Numbered from the stretch's first letter, positions 20,341 to 31,801 are shown. The stretch is DNA of 64,000 nucleotides from [Mycobacterium] crassicus (GCF_020181615.1 NZ_CP084029.1:2858420-2922419), one strand, 5' to 3'. Numbers and translations: made by a program. The notes: generated by a model not told the origin, from the letters alone.

Positions 20341-20655
20341 TCACGCCGAGGCCATCGCCCGGATCGGCGGGATCACGACCTTGGTGCCGGCGTCGATGCG
20401 GGTGATCGTGCCGGCCCGCTCAGCCCGCGCCAACCGATTGCCGGCGTCGAAGAGCACCGCCGACAGCGGGATCTCCAATGCCGCACAGATCGCGTTCAGC
20501 AACTCGCTGGATGCCTCTTTGCGCCCGCGCTCGACCTCCGACAGGTAGCCCAGGCTGACCCGCGCCGAGTCCGACACCTCGCGCAGCGTGCGACCCTGCG
20601 TCGTCCGGGCCTGGCGCAACACCTCGCCGACCGATTCCCGCAGCAATGCCGTCAT
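20341..20655 (-). CDS. clgR: Transcriptional activator ClgR
   Basis: ClgR is an XRE-type activator of clp protease and psp genes. The 104-residue protein has the helix-turn-helix [31 protein letters not shown] and a C-terminal segment ending IRAMASA, a plausible Clp degradation signal. The ATG at 20655 gives the usual [17 protein letters not shown] start; longer in-frame extensions run through repeat sequence. An ECF-type promoter lies upstream. Confidence 0.94.
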   Translation of the reverse strand: MTALLRESVGEVLRQARTTQGRTLREVSDSARVSLGYLSEVERGRKEASSELLNAICAALEIPLSAVLFDAGNRLARAERAGTITRIDAGTKVVIPPIRAMASA

Positions 20656-20705
20656 CTGTGCACTCCCCCTCACCGGGTCACGTGAAAACTGACAGTCACC
20701 AAGGA

Positions 20706-20734
20706 CAACGCACACGACGCCCGTTCGGGTTCCC
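20706..20734 (-). promoter_or_regulatory. ECF-sigma (SigE/SigH type) promoter of clgR-psp
   Basis: On the minus strand GGGAAC (20734-20729) is followed after 18 bp by CGTTG (20710-20706), matching the SigE/SigH consensus GGAAC-N17/18-CGTT. It sits about 50 bp before the clgR ATG. In M. tuberculosis clgR is known to be SigE-dependent, which fits. Confidence 0.65.
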
Positions 20735-20750
20735 GGAGTCTGCGCTTTCC

Positions 20751-20799
20751 TGCGGCGGTCCCAGCTTCGCCTCTCCTTCGTCGAGCCTCGCTGAACCGC
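20751..20799. repeat. Dispersed 50-bp palindromic repeat, copy B
   Basis: Nearly identical to copy C, 57 bp further on. Left arm GCGGCGGTCCCAGC, core TTCGCCTCTCCTTCGTCGAGCC and right arm GCTGAACCG. It lies just upstream of the clgR ECF-type promoter. Confidence 0.85.
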
Positions 20800-20807
20800 T
20801 CGGCTCA

Positions 20808-20859
20808 TGCGGCGGTCCCAGCTTCGCCTCTCCTTCGTCGAGCCTCGCTGAACCGCCGG
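20808..20859. repeat. Dispersed 50-bp palindromic repeat, copy C
   Basis: Same core as copy B, ending GCTGAACCGCCGG, so the outer arms CGGCGGT...ACCGCCG pair. It ends 2 bp from the pgsA stop codon and could form an RNA hairpin at the pgsA 3' end. Confidence 0.85.
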
Positions 20860-20861
20860 GG

Positions 20862-21455
20862 TCAACTCCGGGCGGGCCCTCGAAGATCGGTGACCGCCGA
20901 AATCACGTAGTCCACCCCGGTCACCACCGTCAGCACCACCGCGGCGACCATCACCGCCCAGGCCGTCACCAGCCAAGGACCGGTCAGCGGCAGGATGAGC
21001 AGTCCTATGCCGACGGCCTGCACCAGCGTCTTGAGCTTTCCGCCGCGGCTGGCCGGGATAACCCCGCGGTGCAGAACCGCGAACCGCAGCAGGGTGATGC
21101 CGATCTCGCGGGCCAGGATCAGCGCGGTCACCCACCACCACAGGTCGCCGAGCATCGACAGCCCGATCAGGGCGGCACCGATCAGCGCCTTGTCGGCGAT
21201 CGGGTCGGCCAGGGTGCCGAACTCGGTCACCATCCCGTAGCGACGGGCCAGGGCACCGTCGAGCCGGTCGGTGACGATCGCGACCGCGAAGATGACGAAC
21301 GCCGCGATCCGCATGTTGGTGTCGTGGCCCTCCTGGGCGAACAGCGCGACCAGAAAGACCGGGACCAGCACCAAACGCATCGTGGTCAACGCGTTGGCGA
21401 GATTGAGCACGGGGACACGCGTCACCGCTGGACCGATTTGAGGATGCCCCGACAC
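20862..21455 (-). CDS. pgsA: CDP-diacylglycerol-glycerol-3-phosphate phosphatidyltransferase
   Basis: This 197-residue integral membrane enzyme of the CDP-alcohol phosphatidyltransferase family is equivalent to Rv2746c (pgsA3). It makes phosphatidylglycerol phosphate, on the route to PG and cardiolipin. The signature D-G-x2-A-R-x8-G-x3-D-x3-D is readable in [27 protein letters not shown] (read in parts). Several membrane spans follow. It is upstream of clgR in the same direction, with two repeat copies between. Confidence 0.93.
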   Translation of the reverse strand: MSGHPQIGPAVTRVPVLNLANALTTMRLVLVPVFLVALFAQEGHDTNMRIAAFVIFAVAIVTDRLDGALARRYGMVTEFGTLADPIADKALIGAALIGLSMLGDLWWWVTALILAREIGITLLRFAVLHRGVIPASRGGKLKTLVQAVGIGLLILPLTGPWLVTAWAVMVAAVVLTVVTGVDYVISAVTDLRGPARS

Positions 21456-21510
21456 GGCAGACAGAATATCCGTTACCCAGCCCGAAGTGAGAAACCGTTA
21501 GTGTTCAGCT

Positions 21511-22035
21511 GTGCAACCAGTGGCTGATGGACCGGCCCGCCAGCCCTTGGTCCGGCGCGCGCGGACCTCAGATATCCCGGCGATCAAGAAGCTGGTGGAC
21601 GTCTACGCAGGCAAGATCCTGCTGGAGAAGAACCTGGTCACGCTGTACGAGGCGGTCCAGGAGTTCTGGGTGGCCGAGGACGCCGACCGGCAGATCGTGG
21701 GCTGCGGCGCCCTGCATGTGCTGTGGTCCGACCTCGGCGAGGTACGCACCATCGCGGTGGATCCAACGCTGACCGGTCGAGGTATCGGGCACGCGATCGT
21801 CGACCGCCTGCTGCAGGTGGCGCGCGATCTGGAGTTGCGGCGGCTGTTCGTGCTGACCTTCGAGACCGTCTTTTTCGCCCGGCACGGCTTCACCGAGATC
21901 GAGGGCACGCCGGTCACCGCCGAGGTGTTCGAGGAGATGCAGCGCTCCTACGACGTCGGGGTGGCCGAATTCCTGGACCTGAGCTATGTCAAGCCGAACA
22001 CTCTGGGCAATACCCGGATGCTGCTGGTGCTGTGA
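21511..22035 (+). CDS. argA: Amino-acid N-acetyltransferase ArgA
   Basis: This 174-residue GNAT enzyme is equivalent to Rv2747, which acetylates glutamate (or glutamine) as the first step of arginine synthesis. The acetyl-CoA loop reads VDPTLTGRGIGHAIVDRLL and the C-terminal strand FFARHGFTEIEG. The size matches the short mycobacterial ArgA, which lacks a kinase-like domain. It begins with GTG. Its stop abuts that of the convergent DUF421 gene. Confidence 0.93.
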   Translation: MQPVADGPARQPLVRRARTSDIPAIKKLVDVYAGKILLEKNLVTLYEAVQEFWVAEDADRQIVGCGALHVLWSDLGEVRTIAVDPTLTGRGIGHAIVDRLLQVARDLELRRLFVLTFETVFFARHGFTEIEGTPVTAEVFEEMQRSYDVGVAEFLDLSYVKPNTLGNTRMLLVL

Positions 22036-22542
22036 CTACCCGGTCGAGGCCAGGAAACCGGGCGCCGCTCCGATCAGGAAGCTGAACTGACCGTCGGACT
22101 CCATCCGGCCTTCCCGCACCACACTGAGATCCGCGATGCCCTGCTTGCGCCCCTGCTCGCGGAGTTGATTCTCGGTGATCATCTCTTTGCGCATGTTGTG
22201 GTGCAGCAGCTCACCGTCGCGTATGAGCAACAACGAACCCGGTCGGATGACCCGCGCCGCCCACGTCCAGCGGTGCGCCGCCCAGTTCAGCACGAACGAC
22301 CAGCCGATGATCACGCCGACCAGCAACACGCCGTCGCTGATCGATTTATAACCGCCCGACATGCCGTTCTGTGCCGCGTCGGCGATGAGCACCACCACGA
22401 TCAGATCCGTGATGCCGTTGGTGCCGGCCTCCCGCTTGAGCACCACACGCAACAGCGCGTAAATGGTTATGTAGATAACCGTTCCGCGTATCAGGATCTC
22501 GGTTGGCGGCGTATCGAAACTGAATAATTTCGCCCAATCCAC
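22036..22542 (-). CDS. DUF421 membrane protein (YetF-like)
   Basis: This 168-residue protein has three N-terminal membrane spans (about residues 18-36, 43-60 and 66-86) and a C-terminal soluble DUF421 domain containing RPGSLLLIRDGELLHHNMRKEMITENQL. It resembles YetF/YcaP family proteins. No function is established for mycobacteria. A role in the envelope is inferred only from topology. Confidence 0.87.
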   Translation of the reverse strand: MDWAKLFSFDTPPTEILIRGTVIYITIYALLRVVLKREAGTNGITDLIVVVLIADAAQNGMSGGYKSISDGVLLVGVIIGWSFVLNWAAHRWTWAARVIRPGSLLLIRDGELLHHNMRKEMITENQLREQGRKQGIADLSVVREGRMESDGQFSFLIGAAPGFLASTG

Positions 22543-22596
22543 GCCGTGATTATTCCTGGCGACTCAGGCTGTTGTCATCCTCCCGCCCGGGCGTGC

Positions 22597-25140
22597 CTAG
22601 AACTCGTCGTCGCCATCATCGGTGTCCGGCTCGCCACCACCGCGAATGGCCATCAGCGTCGCGGCCAGTTCATCCGGTTTGACCAGCACCTGGCGCGCCT
22701 TGGACCCCTCGGACGGGCCGACGATGCTGCGAGTCTCCATCAGATCCATCAGCCGGCCCGCCTTGGCGAAGCCGACCCGAAGCTTGCGCTGCAGCATTGA
22801 GGTGGAACCGAATTGGCTGGACACCACCAATTCGACGGCCTGCAGGAAAACATCCATATCGTCGCCGATATCGGGGTCCACGTCGGCGCGTTCTCCGCTC
22901 GGTTTAGCCACGGTGACGCCCTCGGTGTATTCGGGCTCGGCCTGGTCCTTGCAGGCGCTGACGACACCTTGGATCTCCTCGTCGGAGATGAACGCGCCCT
23001 GCAGTCGGATGGGCTTGTTGGCGCCCATCGGCAGGAACAGTCCATCGCCCATGCCGATCAGCTTCTCGGCGCCCGGTTGGTCCAGGATCACCCGAGAGTC
23101 GGTGAGCGACGAGGTGGCGAACGCCAGCCGGGAGGGCACGTTGGTCTTGATCAGGCCGGTGACGACGTCCACCGACGGCCGCTGGGTGGCCAGCACCAGG
23201 TGGATGCCGGCGGCGCGCGCCTTCTGGGTGATCCGCACGATGGCGTCCTCGACGTCACGCGGGGCGGTCATCATCAAGTCGGCGAGCTCGTCGACGACCG
23301 CGAGGATGTAGGGGTAGGGCCGGTACACCCGCTCGCTGCCCAGCGGCGCGGTGATCTCTCCAGAGCGCACCTTGTCGTTGAAGTCGTTGATGTGGCGCAC
23401 CCGGGACGCCTTCATGTCCTGATAGCGCTGCTCCATCTCCTCGACCAGCCAGGCCAGCGCGGCGGCAGCCTTCTTGGGCTCGGTGATGATCGGCGTGATC
23501 AGGTGCGGAATGCCTTCATACGGCGTGAGTTCCACCATCTTCGGGTCGATCAGGATCATCCTGACCTCTTCCGGGGTGGCCCGCGCCAGCAGCGACACCA
23601 GCATGGAGTTGACGAAGCTCGACTTACCCGAGCCGGTGGAGCCGGCCACCAGCAGGTGCGGCATCTTGGCCAGGTTGGCGCAGATGAAGTCGCCCTCGAT
23701 GTCCTTGCCCAGCCCGATCACCAGCGGGTGGTGGTCGGCCCGGGTCGACGGCGCGGTCAGCACGTCGGCCAGCCGCACCAACTCACGGTCGGAGTTGGGC
23801 ACCTCGATGCCGACGGCGGACTTGCCCGGGATCGGCGCGAGCATCCGCACGCTCTCGGTGGCCACGGCGTAGGCGATGTTGCGCTGCAGGGCGGTGATCT
23901 TCTCGACCTTCACCCCGGGCCCCAGCTCCACCTCGTAGCGGGTGACGGTCGGGCCGCGGGTGCAGCCGGTGACCGCGGCGTCGACCTTGAACTGATCCAG
24001 CACCGAGGTGATCGCATCGGCCATCTGTTCGTTGGCGACGGTGCGCGTCTTGGGCGGGTCACCGGCGACGAGCAGGCTCAGCGACGGCAGGGTGTACGGG
24101 CCTTCGACCACCCGGTCCAGGACGACGGTGTCGGCCGGCTTGGCGGCCCCGGAAGGACGGGCCTGCTTGCGCCGGGCGGGCTTGGCCGGCGGCGTCTGAT
24201 CGGCGGGCGGTTCGTCGAGCGGGTAGTTGTCCAGCGGGGTACGCGACTTCCAGTCCGGGGCCTCGTCGGCGGCGGGGGCCGGGTCGGCCGTGCCGTCGAC
24301 GGCACCCGGGTTCCGGGAATCCGCTCCCTCGCCGAAGGCCTCGTCGTCATCGGCGGGGCCATAGCCGTCGTCGTCGTATTCGTCGTAGTAGTCGTCATCG
24401 TCGTAGGAGCCGCGGAACATCGCGCGCAAGGTCTCGGGCGCCTCGCGCAGGGTGGTGCCGGTCAACAACAGCACCCCGAACAGCACGCCGATGCTCAGCA
24501 GCGGCGCGGCGATCCACGGAGTCAGCCCGTCGGCCAGTGGCCCACCGATCGCGAAACCGACGAAACCGGCGCCGTGCAGGCGCCCTTCCGGGCTCTGCGG
24601 CGAACCGGACCACAGGTGCCACAGGCCCAGGATCGGCAGCCCGACCATGGTCGCACCCAGGATCAGCCGGGGCCGGTTCTCCGGGTCGGGTTCGGTGCGC
24701 ATCAGCAGGACGGCGCCGGCGGCCGCGACCAATGGCAGCAGCACCACCGCACCGCCGATCAGCGTGCGTAGGCCGCTGTCGACCCATGCCCCGACCGGTC
24801 GCGCGGCGTCCAGCCAGCAGCTCGCCGCGGTCACGACAGCCAGGCCCAGCAGCGCCAGCGCGATGCCGTCGCGGCGGTGGCCGGGGTCGATGTCATGTGC
24901 GCGGCCGACGGAGCGGGCGGCGCTACCGGCACCCTTGGCCACCATCAGCCAGGTGGCGCGGGCCACCCGTCCGCCGGCCAGCCCGGCGGCCACCGGCCAG
25001 GAGTGCTGCCGTGGGGGGCGGCGCGTTTTGGCCGTCTGCCGGGGCCGGGCGGGCCGCGATCCCCCCTTGGAACCGGCTTTTGCCCTGGTCGTTCGGGTGC
25101 CGGAACGCGCGGGGGCCCTACTAGCGGTCTTACTAGCCAT
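22597..25140 (-). CDS. ftsK: DNA translocase FtsK
   Basis: This 847-residue division-linked DNA pump moves chromosome termini through the septum. It has a basic N-terminal tail, four membrane spans between about residues 70 and 235, an Asp/Tyr-rich acidic linker, and the motor with Walker [10 protein letters not shown] and Walker [14 protein letters not shown]-terminal γ domain ([22 protein letters not shown]) reads KOPS-like DNA. The ATG at 25140 ([14 protein letters not shown]) was chosen over an upstream ORF extension that has no family similarity. Confidence 0.96.
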   Translation of the reverse strand: MASKTASRAPARSGTRTTRAKAGSKGGSRPARPRQTAKTRRPPRQHSWPVAAGLAGGRVARATWLMVAKGAGSAARSVGRAHDIDPGHRRDGIALALLGLAVVTAASCWLDAARPVGAWVDSGLRTLIGGAVVLLPLVAAAGAVLLMRTEPDPENRPRLILGATMVGLPILGLWHLWSGSPQSPEGRLHGAGFVGFAIGGPLADGLTPWIAAPLLSIGVLFGVLLLTGTTLREAPETLRAMFRGSYDDDDYYDEYDDDGYGPADDDEAFGEGADSRNPGAVDGTADPAPAADEAPDWKSRTPLDNYPLDEPPADQTPPAKPARRKQARPSGAAKPADTVVLDRVVEGPYTLPSLSLLVAGDPPKTRTVANEQMADAITSVLDQFKVDAAVTGCTRGPTVTRYEVELGPGVKVEKITALQRNIAYAVATESVRMLAPIPGKSAVGIEVPNSDRELVRLADVLTAPSTRADHHPLVIGLGKDIEGDFICANLAKMPHLLVAGSTGSGKSSFVNSMLVSLLARATPEEVRMILIDPKMVELTPYEGIPHLITPIITEPKKAAAALAWLVEEMEQRYQDMKASRVRHINDFNDKVRSGEITAPLGSERVYRPYPYILAVVDELADLMMTAPRDVEDAIVRITQKARAAGIHLVLATQRPSVDVVTGLIKTNVPSRLAFATSSLTDSRVILDQPGAEKLIGMGDGLFLPMGANKPIRLQGAFISDEEIQGVVSACKDQAEPEYTEGVTVAKPSGERADVDPDIGDDMDVFLQAVELVVSSQFGSTSMLQRKLRVGFAKAGRLMDLMETRSIVGPSEGSKARQVLVKPDELAATLMAIRGGGEPDTDDGDDEF

Positions 25141-25285
25141 ATCGGCAAGCGTAGTCGCAATTGTCCCATCTACACCATAAGCCACACAGGCCCCGACGGT
25201 TTGGTTCATGACAGGTCCGAGTCATGGCTGAGTAGGGTGGCCCGTGAACCGCATTTCGCATCCCCTACCTGCCGAGGAGCCACAC

Positions 25286-25600
25286 ATGCCCGTGGTCGTC
25301 ATAGCCACCTTCACGGTCAAGCCGGAATCCGTCGAGACCGTCCGCGAGATCTGTAGCAAGGCGGTGCCACAGGTACACGAGGAACCCGGCTGCCAGCTGT
25401 ACTCACTGCACGAAGCCGACAACGCCTTCGTGTTCGTCGAGCAGTGGGCCGACGCCGAGGCGCTGAAGACGCATTCGGCGGCACCGTCGGTCGCTGAGCT
25501 GTTCGGCAGCCTCAGCGAGCACCTGGCCGCGCCGCCGGACATCAAGATGCTGCAGCCCGTCCCGGCCGGCGACACCGCGAAAGGCCTGCTGCGAGGCTGA
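25286..25600 (+). CDS. Antibiotic biosynthesis monooxygenase-domain protein (Rv2749-like)
   Basis: This 104-residue ABM-fold protein (dimeric α/β barrel) matches Rv2749 in place and size. It begins MPVVVIATFTVKPESVETV and contains EEPGCQLYSLHEADNAFVFVEQW, the typical ABM core. GAGGAG precedes the ATG at 25286, deciding this start over one 14 codons upstream. Such proteins may be quinol or heme monooxygenases; no cofactor motif settles it. The methyltransferase gene follows after 3 bp. Confidence 0.88.
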   Translation: MPVVVIATFTVKPESVETVREICSKAVPQVHEEPGCQLYSLHEADNAFVFVEQWADAEALKTHSAAPSVAELFGSLSEHLAAPPDIKMLQPVPAGDTAKGLLRG

Positions 25601-25603
25601 GCC

Positions 25604-26536
25604 GTGGCGCGCACTCCGGCAGCGCAGACAGCCTACGGCCCCGTGGTGCTGGCGGCGGTGGAACACCACGAGCCGCCCGGGCGTCGCCTCATCGACGACG
25701 ACCTGGCGGCACTGTTCCTGCCGGCCCGGATGCGCTGGCTGGTGGCGTCGTTGCGGCCCACATTGCTGCGACGCGCGTTCATCGCGGCCGTGGACCGCTC
25801 CGGTCCGGGCCTGTGGGTCAACCTGGCGTGCCGCAAGCGTTTCATCGCCGACCGGCTCGACGAGGCGGTCTCTGACGTCCCGGAAGTCGAAGCCGTGGTG
25901 ATCCTCGGCGCCGGCCTGGACACGCTCGGGTATCGAACGGCCCGGCGCATCCGCATCCCGATCTTCGAGGTGGACCAGCCGGTCAACATCGCCCGCAAGG
26001 CGGCGACGGTACGCCGTGTGCTGGGCGCCCCGCCGCTGTCGGTTCGGTTGGTGGCCACGGACTTCGAACACGACGACCTGCTCACCAGCCTGGTCGAGCA
26101 CGGCTATCAGACCTCGTTTCGCACCTTCGTCGTCTGGGAAGGGGTGACGCAGTATCTGACCGAACCCGCCGTACGTGCCACCCTGGCGGGGCTGCGTGCG
26201 GCGGCGCCGGGCAGCCGGCTGGTGTTCACCTATGTCCGGCGTGACTTCATCGACGGCACGAATCTCTACGGCTCGCCGCGGCTGTATCGCAAGGTTTGTG
26301 CGGCGGTTCCAGCTTCGCCTCTCCTTCGTCGAGCCTCGCTGAACCGCCGGGTCGTCAACAAGCTGTGGCATTTCGGTCTGCGGTCCGAGGAGGTCGCTGA
26401 CTTTCTGGCCGGCTACGGCTGGCGATTGATCGAACAGGTCGGACCCGAACAGCTGGTGGCGCGCTACGTCGAACCGGCCGGACGCAACCTGTCCGCCAGT
26501 GAACTCGAATGGTCGGTGTACGCCGAGAAGCTCTGA
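25604..26536 (+). CDS. SAM-dependent methyltransferase, Rv2751-like, with inserted repeat
   Basis: This 310-residue protein resembles the LCM/PPM-like mycobacterial methyltransferase family (Rv2751 neighbour). The SAM site is VVILGAGLDTLGYR (about residues 97-110), followed by the acidic IFEVDQP strand. Residues 232-249 ([18 protein letters not shown]) are encoded by dispersed repeat copy D and look like an in-frame insertion between GSPRLYRKV and VVNKLWHFGL. Whether the enzyme still folds is unknown. It starts with GTG, 3 bp after the ABM gene. Confidence 0.82.
   Translation: MARTPAAQTAYGPVVLAAVEHHEPPGRRLIDDDLAALFLPARMRWLVASLRPTLLRRAFIAAVDRSGPGLWVNLACRKRFIADRLDEAVSDVPEVEAVVILGAGLDTLGYRTARRIRIPIFEVDQPVNIARKAATVRRVLGAPPLSVRLVATDFEHDDLLTSLVEHGYQTSFRTFVVWEGVTQYLTEPAVRATLAGLRAAAPGSRLVFTYVRRDFIDGTNLYGSPRLYRKVCAAVPASPLLRRASLNRRVVNKLWHFGLRSEEVADFLAGYGWRLIEQVGPEQLVARYVEPAGRNLSASELEWSVYAEKL
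26299..26350. repeat. Dispersed 50-bp palindromic repeat, copy D (inside a gene)
   Basis: The best palindrome of the four: CGGCGGTTCCAGC at the left and GCTGAACCGCCG at the right pair over 12 positions with one bulge. The core is identical to copies B and C. It lies in the methyltransferase gene and keeps the frame open. Confidence 0.85.
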
Positions 26537-26546
26537 GGCGGCCGGC

Positions 26547-28229
26547 TCAGACCTCGAGCACCGTCGGCACGATCATCGGCTGACGCCGATACACCTCCCC
26601 GACCCACTTGCCGACGGTACGACGGACCGCCTGGGCGATCCGGGTGGGATCGGTGACCCCTTCCGCGGCAAGGGATTCCAGTTCGGCCTCGACCTTGCGG
26701 GCCGCGGGTTCCAGCGCCTTGGGGTCTTCGGAGAAGCCCCGCGAATGCAGGTACGGCGGCGCCACCGGCTTGCCCGTCCCACGGCGCACCACCACCGTCA
26801 CCGCGACGAATCCGCCGGACAGGATCAGCCGCTCCCCCAGCGTCGCATCGCCGACGTCGCCGTCGACCAGCCCGTCGACGAACATCTTGCCTGTCGGCAC
26901 CGCCCCGGCGATCCTCGCCTGACCGGCGACCAGGTCGACACTGACCCCGTTCTCGGCCAACAGGATCGATGCCTCGGGCACCCCGGTGCGTGCGGCCAGC
27001 GCGGCGTTGGCGCGCATCATCCGCCAGGTGCCGTGCACCGGCATCACGTTGCGGGGCCGGATCCCGTTGTAGAGGAACAACAGTTCACCGGCGTAGGCGT
27101 GACCGGAAACGTGAACGCGCGCCTGGGCATTGGTGACCACTCGGGCACCGATCTTGGCCAACGCGTCCATCACCCCGTAGACGGCCTCCTCGTTGCCGGG
27201 TATCAGCGACGACGACAGCACCACCAGGTCACCGGCGGTCAGGGTGATCGACCGGTGCTCGCCGCGCGACATCCGCGACAACGCCGACAGCGGCTCGCCC
27301 TGGGTTCCGGTGGTGACCAGCACCACCTTCTCCGGCGCCATCATCTCGGCGGCCCCGATGTCGACCAGGTCGGAGTCCTCCACCCGAAGGAAACCCAGGT
27401 CCTTGGCGATGCCCATGTTGCGGACCATCGACCGGCCGACGAACGCCACCCGGCGGCCGAGTGCCACCGCGGCGTCGACGATCTGCTGTACCCGGTCCAC
27501 ATTGGAGGCGAAGCAGGCGACGATCACCCTTCCTTCGGCGCCGCGGATCAGCCGGTGCAGGGTGGGGCCGACCTCGCTCTCACTGGGCCCGACGCCGGGG
27601 ACCTCGGCGTTGGTCGAGTCGCACAGGAACAGGTCCACGCCCTTGTCGCCGAGGCGCGACATGCCGGGCAGATCGGTGGGGCGCCCGTCCGGCGGCAGCT
27701 GATCGAGCTTGATGTCACCGGTGTGCAGCACGGTGCCGGCACCGGTGTGCACCGCGATCGCCAGCGCATCCGGGATCGAGTGGTTGACCGCGAAGTATTC
27801 GCACTCGAACACCCCGTGGGTGCTGCGCTGACCTTCGGCGACCAGGTGAAACACCGGCTTGAGGCGATGTTCACGGCATTTTGCGGCGACCAGGGCCAGG
27901 GTGAACTTGGAGCCGACGACCGGGATGTCGGGCCGCAGCTTGAGCAGGAACGGGATCGCGCCGATGTGGTCCTCGTGGGCATGGGTCAGCACCAACGCCT
28001 CGACATCGTCGAGCCGGTCGGAGATATGCCGGATGTCCGGGAGGATCAGGTCCACGCCGGGCTCGTCGTGGCCCGGGAACAGCACCCCGCAGTCGATGAT
28101 CAGCAGTCGGCCGAGATGCTCGAAAACGGTCATGTTGCGCCCGATTTCGCTGATGCCGCCGAGCGCGGTGATGCGCAGACCGCCCGGAGCCAGCTGCCCC
28201 GGCGGCTTGAGATTCTGGTTCACCTGCAC
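26547..28229 (-). CDS. rnj: Ribonuclease J
   Basis: This 560-residue metallo-β-lactamase/β-CASP nuclease is equivalent to Rv2752c and matures and decays RNA with 5'-exo and endonuclease activity. The zinc motif is HAHEDHIGA; later motifs include CDSTNAEVPG, the β-CASP segment FVGRSMVRNMG, and VHVSGHAYAGEL, with a C-terminal RNase J domain. The GTG at 28229 directly abuts the dapA stop; a GTG at 28223 is equally possible. It is probably co-transcribed with dapA and thyX. Confidence 0.95.
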   Translation of the reverse strand: MQVNQNLKPPGQLAPGGLRITALGGISEIGRNMTVFEHLGRLLIIDCGVLFPGHDEPGVDLILPDIRHISDRLDDVEALVLTHAHEDHIGAIPFLLKLRPDIPVVGSKFTLALVAAKCREHRLKPVFHLVAEGQRSTHGVFECEYFAVNHSIPDALAIAVHTGAGTVLHTGDIKLDQLPPDGRPTDLPGMSRLGDKGVDLFLCDSTNAEVPGVGPSESEVGPTLHRLIRGAEGRVIVACFASNVDRVQQIVDAAVALGRRVAFVGRSMVRNMGIAKDLGFLRVEDSDLVDIGAAEMMAPEKVVLVTTGTQGEPLSALSRMSRGEHRSITLTAGDLVVLSSSLIPGNEEAVYGVMDALAKIGARVVTNAQARVHVSGHAYAGELLFLYNGIRPRNVMPVHGTWRMMRANAALAARTGVPEASILLAENGVSVDLVAGQARIAGAVPTGKMFVDGLVDGDVGDATLGERLILSGGFVAVTVVVRRGTGKPVAPPYLHSRGFSEDPKALEPAARKVEAELESLAAEGVTDPTRIAQAVRRTVGKWVGEVYRRQPMIVPTVLEV

Positions 28230-29960
<1,731 letters not shown>

Positions 29961-31010
29961 TCATCGCCACCGCGCCCACACATACGGCACCAGCGAGCGT
30001 AGGAACTCCAGATCCGGACCGGGGCGGGCATCGGCGAACGCACGCTCGAAGTACTCCTCGGCGGCCAGCAGAATGCCCTCCGCGTACTGCCGCGTGTACG
30101 CGATGCTGCCGTAGTCGTCCATCATGGTGCGGACCCGCTGCACCAGCGCCGCCGAGCGCTGCGATCGACTGCGGTGCAGGTAATCCTGCAGCAGGTCGCG
30201 GTCCGGTGCCCGCGCCACGGACAGCAGGTGGACCAGCGGCAGCGTCCGCTTGCCCTCGTAGAGGTCGCCCAGGATCTCCTTGCCGTAGATCCGTTCGTCG
30301 CCGACTAGGTTCAGCAGATCGTCGCGGATCTGAAACGCGGCGCCGAAATGGAAGCCGAATCGCACCAACGTTCCCAGCTCGGCGGTGCCGCGCGATCCCA
30401 CGATCGCCCCGACCCGCAGCGGATGGATGGTGGTGTACCAGCAGGTCTTGTGCAGGATCAGGTTCAGATAGTCGTCTGGCCGCAAGTCGTCGACGTTGTC
30501 GGCCTGCCAGCCCACCTCGATCGCCTGCCCCTCCAGGGTCCGCAGCGCCATCGTGTCGAATTCGGCCCACACCAGTTCGGCCAGGTCCCGGTCGAGCTGC
30601 CGGGTCGCCCGCCGCAGTACCTGACCGGCAACCAACGCCAACGCGTCTCCGGCGTTGATCGCCGTCGCCATCCCATACATGGCCCCCAATGTCGGCCTGC
30701 CGCGGCGCATCTCGCTGCCATCTGTCACATCGTCGTGCACCAGAAAGGCGTTGTGCAGCAACTCGATCGCCACCGCGATACCGAGCAACGCCTCGAAGTC
30801 CGCGCCGAAGGCCCGACCGGCCGACAGGCACAGCGCCGGACGCAGCGCCTTGCCCGGCCGCTGCGGATAGGCCCGCATCGGGGCGTACAGCCATTTCCCC
30901 GGCTCGCCGTCGGGCAGCGCGTCGAGCATGGACCGGCGTACGGTCCTGGCGACCTCGTCGAGGCGCTCGTCGACCGCTGCCACCGATGCACGGTCGGCGG
31001 TGTCGGTCAC
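29961..31010 (-). CDS. Polyprenyl (isoprenyl diphosphate) synthase
   Basis: This 349-residue all-helical trans-prenyltransferase elongates allylic diphosphates with IPP. The first aspartate motif is [15 protein letters not shown] and the second is [12 protein letters not shown], so both metal sites are intact. The residue five before the first motif is Ala and the one four before is Phe, so product chain length is unclear. The GTG shares GTGA with the upstream gene's stop, tying it to the 31007-31687 gene. It lies 31 bp upstream of thyX; read-through is possible. It is the only clear enzyme on the left arm of the cluster. Confidence 0.9.
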   Translation of the reverse strand: MTDTADRASVAAVDERLDEVARTVRRSMLDALPDGEPGKWLYAPMRAYPQRPGKALRPALCLSAGRAFGADFEALLGIAVAIELLHNAFLVHDDVTDGSEMRRGRPTLGAMYGMATAINAGDALALVAGQVLRRATRQLDRDLAELVWAEFDTMALRTLEGQAIEVGWQADNVDDLRPDDYLNLILHKTCWYTTIHPLRVGAIVGSRGTAELGTLVRFGFHFGAAFQIRDDLLNLVGDERIYGKEILGDLYEGKRTLPLVHLLSVARAPDRDLLQDYLHRSRSQRSAALVQRVRTMMDDYGSIAYTRQYAEGILLAAEEYFERAFADARPGPDLEFLRSLVPYVWARWR

Positions 31011-31687
31011 GGTTCGGGCGCCGCGACGGTGAGTACCACGGGCAGCCACAGATCCGGACACCCGACAGCCAGCAGGGTGCCGCGATAGACGTCCGGGCGC
31101 ACCTGCGGGCCGACGTCGACGGTCATCTGCACGCCACGACTGGACCGTCGCGGCATCGGCACCACGGCGGGGTCCACCCGTACCGCTTCGGCGCCGATCA
31201 CGTCGCCACCGTGTCCGAGCAACTCACTGCAGCGCAACCGGATCTGCGCGCCGTCGTCGCTACACCGGTTGTGCAACCACACCTCGCCGGTGGCCGAACC
31301 CGGGCCGGCGGCCCGAAGAACCAAGGCGTCCTTGGACTCCGGATTGTTGACGTCCAGCGTGACGGGCCCGTCGCCGCAGTTCTGCTGCGCGGGCAGCGAC
31401 CGCAGCAGGAACTGCCCGGCAGTCGACCACCAGGCCCGGGTGAGCCGTTCGAGGTCCGGAAGGCCGGTGGGCTCCGCGCCGTCGGCTACGGCCCCGTCGG
31501 CCCCGTCGGCCCCGTCGGCCCCGTTGGTCGATCCCGTGGCCGCCTGGGCGAATTTGTCGACGATTCGGCGCGCCGCACGGAATCCCTCGGACTGGATCGC
31601 GCTGAGCGCGCGCGCATTGGCTGCGGGGTCAAAAATTGACGCCCACGGTAAATTGTCTATGGAGCCGTCACCGAATGTCTTATTCAC
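31007..31687 (-). CDS. Unknown protein with helical head and β-type tail
   Basis: This 226-residue protein is not recognised. It has an N-terminal amphipathic helix (ARALSAIQSEGFRAARRIVDKFAQ), a GADGADGADGA linker, a second helix with a WW pair, and a C-terminal β-rich domain ending PDVYRGTLLAVGCPDLWLPVVLTV. That tail resembles the end of the 33262-33768 product. AGGAGG lies 6 bp before the GTG at 31687, fixing the start over a TTG at 31690. It overlaps the prenyl synthase gene by 4 bp and is divergent from the right arm of the cluster. The head loosely recalls phasin-type helices, which is only an impression. Confidence 0.72.
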   Translation of the reverse strand: MNKTFGDGSIDNLPWASIFDPAANARALSAIQSEGFRAARRIVDKFAQAATGSTNGADGADGADGAVADGAEPTGLPDLERLTRAWWSTAGQFLLRSLPAQQNCGDGPVTLDVNNPESKDALVLRAAGPGSATGEVWLHNRCSDDGAQIRLRCSELLGHGGDVIGAEAVRVDPAVVPMPRRSSRGVQMTVDVGPQVRPDVYRGTLLAVGCPDLWLPVVLTVAAPEP

Positions 31688-31801
31688 CAATTTCCTCCTG
31701 TGGAAATCAGTCGTGTTGCAGAATATTCAACGCTGCGGGGACTGCCGATCAACGACCAGGACGCCGTATACTACCTGGTTAATTGGGTGATCGGAGGCGC
31801 A
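31688..31801. promoter_or_regulatory. Divergent promoter region of the isoprenoid cluster
   Basis: This 114-bp gap is more AT-rich than its surroundings and drives two operons in opposite directions. TATACT at 31767-31772 is a plausible -10 for the plus-strand operon, although no good -35 is evident. Strong ribosome sites sit at both ends: AGGAGG for the minus gene and GGAGG just before the ATG at 31802. Confidence 0.5.

Noticed and set aside
29961..31010. Encapsulin-type operon, since family 2 encapsulins often neighbour polyprenyl synthases
   Set aside because: No HK97-like shell protein or cNMP-binding shell fusion is seen in the neighbouring genes.
31700..31801. Upstream extension of the 487-residue protein from a GTG
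   Set aside because: It would cover the promoter gap; the ATG at 31802 has GGAGG directly before it.
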